From positions 1 to 11,475 of the forward strand of contig JAUVCP010000029.1 of the NCBI GenBank assembly GCA_030590765.1: DNA of 11,475 nucleotides, in the 5' to 3' direction. Every line of letters starts with the position of its first letter. The first letter of the stretch is position 1. The notes beneath the pieces were generated by a model that saw only the letters and a list, made by a program, of their open reading frames with translations, did not search any database and was not told the origin of the DNA. This document shows positions 6,818 through 11,475 of the stretch, in pieces. Both the position numbers and the translations under genes were made by a program. This DNA is from Flavobacteriaceae bacterium. Lineage in GTDB: Bacteria; Bacteroidota; Bacteroidia; Flavobacteriales; Flavobacteriaceae.

Positions 6818-7180
6818 ATGGTAAAAAAACTACTCTTAATTCTTTTTTTATTAACCCTATCAACCAAAGCTTTTTCACAAGATGATGATTCTTTAGACAA
6901 AGATATTCTTGAAAATGCAGAGAGTGCGATTCATGATGTTGTTGCATCACCAAATCCATTTAGTGTGACAACAAGAATACGCTTTGTAGCAGATGAAGCT
7001 ATCGAAATTGATTTTTTTGTTAAAGATCTGCTTGGTAACACGATTCATGCTGAAAAATTTAAAACAAAAAGAGGTGCTAATGCTATACTCTTTTACAGAG
7101 ATGAACTAGAATCGGGAATTTATATTTATTCCCTAAAAACAAAAACAAAGGTTATTTCAAAAAGAATGATTATTAAATGA
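6818..7180 (+). CDS. Small secreted protein made of little but a T9SS type A sorting domain
   Basis: The 120-residue product begins with a clear Sec signal peptide (MVKKLLLILFLLTLSTKAFS, cut probably before Q21), then a short acidic linker (about 21-42, QDDDSLDKDILENAESAIHD). The rest is a beta-rich domain with the hallmarks of the type IX secretion C-terminal sorting domain: SPNPF at 44-48, a central FFVKDLLGN strand-turn, ESGIYIYSL at 98-106 and KRMIIK at the end. In normal cargo this domain follows a passenger of hundreds of residues and directs export through the outer membrane; here there is no passenger. It could be a surface peptide, a free CTD that occupies the secretion or sortase machinery, or a periplasmic protein that reuses the fold. 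It overlaps the rnz start by 4 bases (ATGA), so the two are translationally coupled. Confidence 0.85.
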   Translation: MVKKLLLILFLLTLSTKAFSQDDDSLDKDILENAESAIHDVVASPNPFSVTTRIRFVADEAIEIDFFVKDLLGNTIHAEKFKTKRGANAILFYRDELESGIYIYSLKTKTKVISKRMIIK

Positions 7181-8103
7181 GTTTAAAACTCACCATATTG
7201 GGTTGCCACTCGGCAACACCCCGAACATTTGCACACCCCACTTCGCAATTTCTTGAAATAAACAATCGATATTTCCTAATTGACTGTGGAGAAGGAACTC
7301 AAACCCAGTTGCGCAAATACAAGATCAAATTTTCACGAATCAAACATATTTTTATTTCCCATTTACATGGAGATCATTTTTATGGTTTGATAGGATTGAT
7401 CTCCACATTAAGTTTACTAAACAGGCAAACTGAACTTCATATTTTCGGACCAAAAGGAATTAAAGAGATCATTAATTTACAACTTAAATTAACCAAATCA
7501 TGGATAGAATACCCACTTCATTTTCATGAACTCACTTCAAAAAAAAATGAACTCATATTTGAAGATAAAAAGGTTGAAGTTTTTACCATTCCTTTAAGAC
7601 ATAGGATATACACCAATGGATTCTTGTTTAAAGAAAAGCCAAAAGAAAGAAGTTTAATCATTAACCAGATCAAAAAATATCCTGAAATCGAAATTTGTGA
7701 TTATCAAAATCTAAAAAACGGAAAAGATTTTGTAAAAGAAAATGGCGAAATTATTATTAATGACATATTAACCTCAGATCCTCCTCCTACCCTGCAATAT
7801 GCCTTTTGTAGTGATACGGCCTATTTTGAAGATATTATTCCTTTGATTGAGAACTGTGATCTTTTATACCATGAATCTACTTTTTTAGAAGACAAAAAAG
7901 ACCTGGCTAAAATAACCAAACATACAACCGCCAAACAAGCAGCACGGATCGCTGACAAAGCAAATGTGAAAAAACTTTTATTAGGCCATTATTCCAATAG
8001 ATATAAAAATGAAAATCTTTTTATAGAAGAAGCAAAACCCATTTTTAGCAATACTGAATTGAGCTTTGAAGGAAAAGAAATTGAAATACCATCAAAATAC
8101 TAA
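7177..8103 (+). CDS. rnz: Ribonuclease Z (tRNA 3' processing endonuclease)
   Basis: RNase Z is a zinc-dependent metallo-beta-lactamase-fold endonuclease that removes 3' trailers from tRNA precursors. The 308 residues match the short bacterial form. The metal site is complete: H62-L-H64-G-D66-H67 in SHLHGDHFYGL, H142 in RHRIYTNGF, D213 in SDTAYF, and H271 in GHYSNRY. HESTF (232-236) and KHTTAKQAA (248-256) are further family marks. The segment at about 145-200, between H142 and the SDTAY strand, corresponds to the region that carries the substrate-binding insertion. The N-terminus LTILGCHSATP is the usual first strand. ATG at 7177 overlaps the stop of the previous gene (ATGA). It is the last gene of the pyrR-pyrB operon and converges with the CoA-binding gene; no good terminator is visible after it. 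Confidence 0.96.
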   Translation: MSLKLTILGCHSATPRTFAHPTSQFLEINNRYFLIDCGEGTQTQLRKYKIKFSRIKHIFISHLHGDHFYGLIGLISTLSLLNRQTELHIFGPKGIKEIINLQLKLTKSWIEYPLHFHELTSKKNELIFEDKKVEVFTIPLRHRIYTNGFLFKEKPKERSLIINQIKKYPEIEICDYQNLKNGKDFVKENGEIIINDILTSDPPPTLQYAFCSDTAYFEDIIPLIENCDLLYHESTFLEDKKDLAKITKHTTAKQAARIADKANVKKLLLGHYSNRYKNENLFIEEAKPIFSNTELSFEGKEIEIPSKY

Positions 8104-8159
8104 ATATCAACGTAGTAGACCCGAAGACATAGCACAAAGTTTTATTCCGATTTATTTTC

Positions 8160-8194
8160 CACTTTTCACTTTCAATTTCTGACTTTTGACTCTA
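8160..8194. repeat. Short tandem heptanucleotide repeat in a convergent gap
   Basis: Five consecutive 7-base units can be read here with consensus close to xACTTTx, for example CACTTTT, CACTTTC and GACTTTT; the third and fifth are degenerate. The array fills the end of the 88-base gap between rnz and the convergent CoA-binding gene and runs into the latter's stop codon (8194-8192). The rest of the gap has no clear hairpin or motif. Function is unknown. Confidence 0.5.
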
Positions 8195-8551
8195 ATACTG
8201 CCCTGTATTCAATAAAACTAAGGTACATGAGTTTTCAAAAGCTATATGATGCTTTTCCAATAAATTCTCAAAATCATTATTTTTTGTTCCCGGATTAAAG
8301 ATGACCCTTTTCGGATAAAGTGATAATACATACTCGTAATATTCTTTTTGTCTGGAGGCATTTAAGTATAAAGTAACTGTATCCACATTATTAATAGGTG
8401 GTTTTCCTGTTAAAATAGGTACACCCGCAACCAAACCTTCTCTTAATCCAACACCCACAACTTCATGATCATGATCTACTAAACTATGCATGGCATAATT
8501 TGAATAACGATCTGTTTTTAAAGACGCTCCTAAAACCAATGTTTTTTTCAT
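8192..8551 (-). CDS. CoA-binding domain protein (CoA_binding_2, Rossmann fold)
   Basis: This small cytoplasmic protein of 119 residues is a single Rossmann domain. The N-terminal strand and nucleotide loop read KTLVLGASLKTDRYSNYA, followed by HEVVGVGLREG and a VDTVTLYLN strand; PKRVIFNPGTKN and the C-terminal SCTLVLLNTGQY complete the typical YccU-like pattern. Family members bind coenzyme A in structures, but no reaction is established, so the role is unknown. It is about 20 residues shorter than enterobacterial versions, yet no core motif is lost. It is monocistronic, converging on rnz and diverging from the AGCS transporter gene. The start codon lies at the edge of a 16-bp all-A/T palindrome. 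The stop is TAG at 8194-8192. Confidence 0.9.
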   Translation of the reverse strand: MKKTLVLGASLKTDRYSNYAMHSLVDHDHEVVGVGLREGLVAGVPILTGKPPINNVDTVTLYLNASRQKEYYEYVLSLYPKRVIFNPGTKNNDFENLLEKHHIAFENSCTLVLLNTGQY

Positions 8552-8586
8552 ATATTTAAATATATAGGTGAATTTTAATAATTATT

Positions 8587-8594
8587 CAAAATTA
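8587..8594 (-). promoter_or_regulatory. Possible -7 box for the CoA-binding gene
   Basis: On the minus strand TAATTTTG matches TAnnTTTG, 35 bases from the start codon at 8551, implying a leader of about 30 bases. No -33 TTG is seen at the right distance. In a region this rich in A and T a chance match is quite possible. The remaining divergent gap to 8715 holds only a near-match TATTTTTT (8669-8676, plus) and a small inverted repeat CTTGT-C-ACAAG (8655-8665) upstream of the transporter. Confidence 0.35.
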
Positions 8595-8715
8595 AAAAAA
8601 ACAAGTATAAAAGCTCTAAAAAAATAACAGTATACCTTATTTTAACTCAATTTTCTTGTCACAAGTCATATTTTTTAGGATATTAGCCACTTTCAAATTC
8701 AAAACAATCATATAA

Positions 8716-10302
8716 ATGCATAAAAAAATACTTACATTACTCCTCACAGTAATGCCTTTTTTAACGCTTGCTCAGGAAAAAGGACTTGATCAACAAATTG
8801 ATAAAATCTTTGGAAATGCCACCGGATGGTTTGTGGATATTATATTTTATCAAATACCTTTTACAGAGAATATAAAAATATTTTGGGTATTATTTCCATT
8901 AATTCTTGGGGCAACTTACTTTACAATTTATTTCAAGTTTATTAATTTCAGAGGTTTTTTCACTTCTGTCAATATTGTTAGAGGTAAATATGATGATATT
9001 GATCATCATGAATCTTTATTTGAAAAAGGAATTTCAACCCCCGGAGAAGATATAAAAGGAACGATAGCAATTGAAAATCACGAAGGTGAAGTATCTCATT
9101 TTCAAGCTTTAACTGCTGCTTTATCTGCAACAGTAGGTTTAGGTAATATTGCCGGAGTTGCCATTGCTATTTCTATTGGTGGCGCTGGCGCAACATTATG
9201 GATGATTGTCGCCGGTTTATTGGGAATGGCTTCAAAATTTGTGGAATGTACACTGGGTGTTAAATATAGAGATATTTCAAAAGACGGGACTGTTTACGGA
9301 GGACCGATGTACTATTTAACTAAAGGACTTAAATCTAAAGGGCTTGGAGGGCTTGGAAAAGTTCTAGCAGTATTGTTTGCTATTTTTGTTATTGGTGGTT
9401 CATTTGGTGGAGGAAATATGTTTCAGGTAAATCAGGCTTTCCAGCTAGTGGAAAGCATTACCGGTGGTGATAATTCATTCTTACACGAAAGAGGATGGTT
9501 GTTTGGTTTGGTGATGGCAATACTTGTGGGTATTGTGATAATAGGTGGTATTAAAAAAATTGCAAAGGTTACTGATAAAATTGTACCTTTTATGGTGGTT
9601 ATTTATGTTGGAGCTTCTTTATTTGTTCTTATTGCAAAATACGATATGATTGGAGATGCATTTTTGCAGATCTGGAATGGGGCATTTAGCCCTGAAGGTG
9701 TGGTTGGTGGAGCTGTTGGAGTATTGGTTCAAGGATTTAGACGAGCCGCTTTTTCTAATGAAGCCGGTATAGGTTCTGCATCTATTGCGCACTCAGCGGT
9801 GAAGACGCAATTTGCTGCTTCTGAAGGAATGGTTGCCTTATTGGAACCTTTTATTGATACCGTTGTTGTTTGTACAATGACTGCTTTGGTATTGATCATT
9901 ACTGGAAATGTAGCTGCAGAAAATGCTTCATTGAATGATGCTCAGGCAATTTTATTAACATCAGGAGCTTTTGAATCTGTAATTTCATGGTTCCCTTATG
10001 TTTTGACTGTTGCAGTAGTAATGTTTGCCTTTAGTACAATGATCTCATGGTCGTATTACGGATTTCAAGGATGGGCATTTTTATTCGGAAGATCAAAAAA
10101 AATGGAATATGCCTACAAACTTTTATTTTTGATCTTTATAGTAATTGGTGCAGCAGCAAGTTTAGGATCTGTGATCGGATTTTCAGATGCTATGATATTT
10201 GCCATGATGGTTCCCAATATGATTGGTTTAATTCTTTTAGCTCCTAAGGTTAAGGAAGAATTAAACAAATATCTCACTGCAATAAAAGTTAAAAAAAGTT
10301 AA
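8716..10302 (+). CDS. Sodium:alanine/glycine symporter, AGCS family
   Basis: This is a polytopic inner-membrane carrier that takes up alanine, glycine or related amino acids with sodium, in the AGCS family (TC 2.A.25). Family motifs are visible: the GLGNIAGVA segment at about 141-149 in the first core helices, YGGPMYYL at about 194-201, a glycine-rich GGSFGGGN stretch at about 227-234, and FRRAAFSNEAGIGSASIAHSA at about 341-361, the most conserved AGCS stretch. About ten to eleven hydrophobic helices can be counted. At 528 residues it is longer than the usual 450-490. The extra length comes from a cleavable-looking N-terminal signal (MHKKILTLLLTVMPFLTLAQ) and an acidic, His-containing loop at about 92-128 before the first core motif. 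The start ATG at 8716 is the first available. The substrate cannot be chosen from the sequence. The next gene begins 11 bases after its stop. Confidence 0.94.
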   Translation: MHKKILTLLLTVMPFLTLAQEKGLDQQIDKIFGNATGWFVDIIFYQIPFTENIKIFWVLFPLILGATYFTIYFKFINFRGFFTSVNIVRGKYDDIDHHESLFEKGISTPGEDIKGTIAIENHEGEVSHFQALTAALSATVGLGNIAGVAIAISIGGAGATLWMIVAGLLGMASKFVECTLGVKYRDISKDGTVYGGPMYYLTKGLKSKGLGGLGKVLAVLFAIFVIGGSFGGGNMFQVNQAFQLVESITGGDNSFLHERGWLFGLVMAILVGIVIIGGIKKIAKVTDKIVPFMVVIYVGASLFVLIAKYDMIGDAFLQIWNGAFSPEGVVGGAVGVLVQGFRRAAFSNEAGIGSASIAHSAVKTQFAASEGMVALLEPFIDTVVVCTMTALVLIITGNVAAENASLNDAQAILLTSGAFESVISWFPYVLTVAVVMFAFSTMISWSYYGFQGWAFLFGRSKKMEYAYKLLFLIFIVIGAAASLGSVIGFSDAMIFAMMVPNMIGLILLAPKVKEELNKYLTAIKVKKS

Positions 10303-10313
10303 CTCTAAACAAT

Positions 10314-11198
10314 ATGAATCATTTTAAATCCCATTTCTGGTATAACAAACGCCAAAGAAATGGGATTTTATTTTTGATCATTCTTATTGTTGTATTGCAG
10401 GGTATATACTTTTTCATCGATTCTTCTTTTGAAAATAAAATGAATTCCGATGTATCAGAAATAGATCTGTATCAGCAACAAATTGATTCTTTAAAAAAAA
10501 TCCAGCAAGGGAAGAAAAAAGAAAATATTTACCCTTTTAACCCAAATTATATTACGGATTTTAAAGGGTATCAATTAGGGATGAGTTTAGAAGAAATTGA
10601 TAGACTTTTAAAATTTAGAAGTTCAGGTAAGTTTATAAATTCTGCTAAAGAATTTCAAAATATAACAGAAGTTAATGATAGTTTGTTGTCAATAATTGCT
10701 CCTTATTTTAAATTCCCGGAATGGGTAAGTCAAAAATCTTCTAAAGAAAATATTACATTTTCTAATAAAAAAATCACAAAACCAAAGAACATTATCATTG
10801 ATCATGACATCAATAAAGTTACTATTGATCAACTCAAAAAACTAAAAGGTATAGGAGATAAACTGGCCAAAAGGATTATTGCCTATCGAAACTTGCTAAA
10901 TGGATTTTCTTTTAACGATCAAATTTATGAGGTTTACTATCTTGATAAAGAAGTAGCCAACCGTGTTTTAAAACATTACTGGGTTATCCAAAAACCATTG
11001 ATCAAAAAAACAAATATCAATAAAGCTACTTTTAAAGAAATGCTACACCTACCCTATTTAGATTACGATCTTACCAAAAAAATATTCAATTATAAAGATA
11101 TAAATGATGATTTTTCTAGCCTGGAAGATTTAAAAAAAATAGACTCCTTTCCAACTAATAAATTTGAAAGAATAGCTTTATATTTGACGGTTGATTGA
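10314..11198 (+). CDS. Membrane-anchored helix-hairpin-helix (ComEA-like) protein
   Basis: The 294-residue product has a short basic cytoplasmic tail, one transmembrane helix at about 17-36 (ILFLIILIVVLQGIYFFID), a polar linker, and then probably periplasmic HhH modules. Three can be seen. The first is degenerate, at about 75-133. The clear second is at about 165-222, with DINKVTIDQLKKLKGIGDKL carrying the GIG hairpin. The third is at about 233-292 (NINKATFKEMLHLPYLDYDL), where the hairpin glycines are lost. In ComEA this module binds DNA without sequence preference during competence; here the DNA-binding role is inferred for module two only. The start ATG at 10314 is favoured because the NKRQRNGI sequence ahead of the helix looks like a genuine coding N-terminus. 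An unusual perfect 13-bp hairpin lies in codons 5-19. It is probably co-transcribed with the AGCS gene. Confidence 0.88.
   Translation: MNHFKSHFWYNKRQRNGILFLIILIVVLQGIYFFIDSSFENKMNSDVSEIDLYQQQIDSLKKIQQGKKKENIYPFNPNYITDFKGYQLGMSLEEIDRLLKFRSSGKFINSAKEFQNITEVNDSLLSIIAPYFKFPEWVSQKSSKENITFSNKKITKPKNIIIDHDINKVTIDQLKKLKGIGDKLAKRIIAYRNLLNGFSFNDQIYEVYYLDKEVANRVLKHYWVIQKPLIKKTNINKATFKEMLHLPYLDYDLTKKIFNYKDINDDFSSLEDLKKIDSFPTNKFERIALYLTVD
10326..10376 (+). terminator. Terminator-like hairpin inside the start of the helix-hairpin-helix gene
   Basis: The arms AAATCCCATTTCT (10326-10338) and AGAAATGGGATTT (10356-10368) are perfect reverse complements: 13 bp around a 17-base loop, followed by a T-rich run to 10375. 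It lies 23 bases after the AGCS stop codon, the position expected for an intrinsic terminator, yet within codons 5-21 of the next gene. It may end part of the AGCS transcripts or fold over the translation start. TATTTTTG at 10369-10376 also matches the -7 consensus, without a -33 box. Confidence 0.6.
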
Positions 11199-11266
11199 AA
11201 AAGAATAAAGAGGTTAGTCAATCAGTGTTATAAATAATAAAAATTTGATTAAAAATACATTCTCCA

Positions 11267-11475
11267 ATGAATTTTGAAGTTTCAGAAACACAAAAGATGA
11301 TTGCACAATCCATTCGTGATTTTGCAAAACAACATATTGCACCATACATGATGGACTGGGATGAAAATCAAACTTTCCCTGTTGAATTATTCCGTAAACT
11401 TGGAGAAATGGGCTTTATGGGGGTTCTAGTTCCCGAAGAATATGGTGGTTCTGGTTTAAATTATCACGAATATAT
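11267..11475 (+). CDS. Acyl-CoA dehydrogenase, N-terminal part (runs off window)
   Basis: The first 69 codons are present from ATG at 11267, open to the window end. The product begins MNFEVSETQKMIAQSIRDFA and continues KQHIAPYMMDWDENQTFPVE, LFRKLGEMGFMGVLVPEEYG and GSGLNYHEY. This is the all-helical N-terminal domain of the acyl-CoA dehydrogenase family: the helix ending in FA, the W/D-E-x-x-xFP-xE segment, LGEMGFMGVLVPEEYGGSGL and the following Y. These FAD enzymes oxidise acyl-CoA to trans-2-enoyl-CoA in fatty-acid or branched-chain amino-acid degradation. The catalytic glutamate and the FAD/ETF-binding regions lie outside the window, so subtype cannot be given. It lies 68 bases after the helix-hairpin-helix gene; the gap holds no exact TAnnTTTG and only a weak 7-bp inverted repeat (11192-11198 with 11218-11224). 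Confidence 0.9.
   Translation, partial: MNFEVSETQKMIAQSIRDFAKQHIAPYMMDWDENQTFPVELFRKLGEMGFMGVLVPEEYGGSGLNYHEY

Noticed and set aside
6768..6959. Minus-strand frame across the STAS-like/T9SS gene junction
   Set aside because: It is antisense to two genes with good starts and spacing; composition looks random.
8104..8191. Terminator for rnz
   Set aside because: I looked for a hairpin with a T-run in the gap and found none convincing; only the heptad repeat stands out.
10047..10247. Second plus-strand frame inside the AGCS gene
   Set aside because: It is an out-of-frame reading of conserved transmembrane segments.
11192..11224. Inverted repeat TGATTGA / TCAATCA after the helix-hairpin-helix gene as a terminator
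   Set aside because: The stem is only 7 bp of low GC with a 19-base loop and no T-run follows, so it is too weak to call.
1..11475. Mobile element, CRISPR array, toxin-antitoxin or defence cassette
   Set aside because: No transposase, integrase, terminal repeats, spaced direct repeats or typical defence domains were seen on either strand; the genes are housekeeping types.

Overview
The window looks like an ordinary chromosomal stretch of a member of the Bacteroidota, most likely Flavobacteriia. The DNA is AT-rich, start codons lack clear Shine-Dalgarno sequences, and several genes are preceded by the Bacteroidota -7 promoter motif TAnnTTTG. One encoded protein is little more than a type IX secretion C-terminal sorting domain, and the proteins read as flavobacterial versions of their families. 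No RNA gene, mobile element, CRISPR array or phage segment is visible.

Layout. (1) 1-1281: a partial thioredoxin-like gene (minus, cut by the window edge) diverges from thioredoxin reductase trxB (plus). (2) 1302-4741: a minus-strand block, read as a 12-repeat TPR protein, then two tandem DUF368 membrane proteins (undecaprenyl-phosphate translocase family) joined stop-to-start. trxB converges on the block through a bidirectional terminator that overlaps the last codons of the second DUF368 gene. (3) 4864-8103: a tightly packed plus-strand operon of pyrR, pyrB, a small STAS-like protein, a small T9SS sorting-domain protein and ribonuclease Z (rnz); the last two genes overlap by 4 bases. (4) 8192-8551: a small CoA-binding Rossmann protein (minus), convergent with rnz across a gap holding a short heptanucleotide repeat. 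(5) 8716-11475: a sodium:alanine/glycine symporter of the AGCS family, a membrane-anchored ComEA-like helix-hairpin-helix protein starting 11 bases later, and the first 69 codons of an acyl-CoA dehydrogenase cut by the window edge.

The genes are mostly housekeeping: thiol redox, lipid-carrier recycling, pyrimidine synthesis, tRNA 3' processing, amino-acid uptake and fatty-acid oxidation. I see no convincing new defence or mobile system. The points most worth a second look are a perfect 13-bp terminator-like hairpin inside the start of the helix-hairpin-helix gene, the passenger-less T9SS domain protein with its STAS-like neighbour between pyrB and rnz, the single-cysteine thioredoxin-like protein beside trxB, and the tandem DUF368 pair whose signature loops differ.
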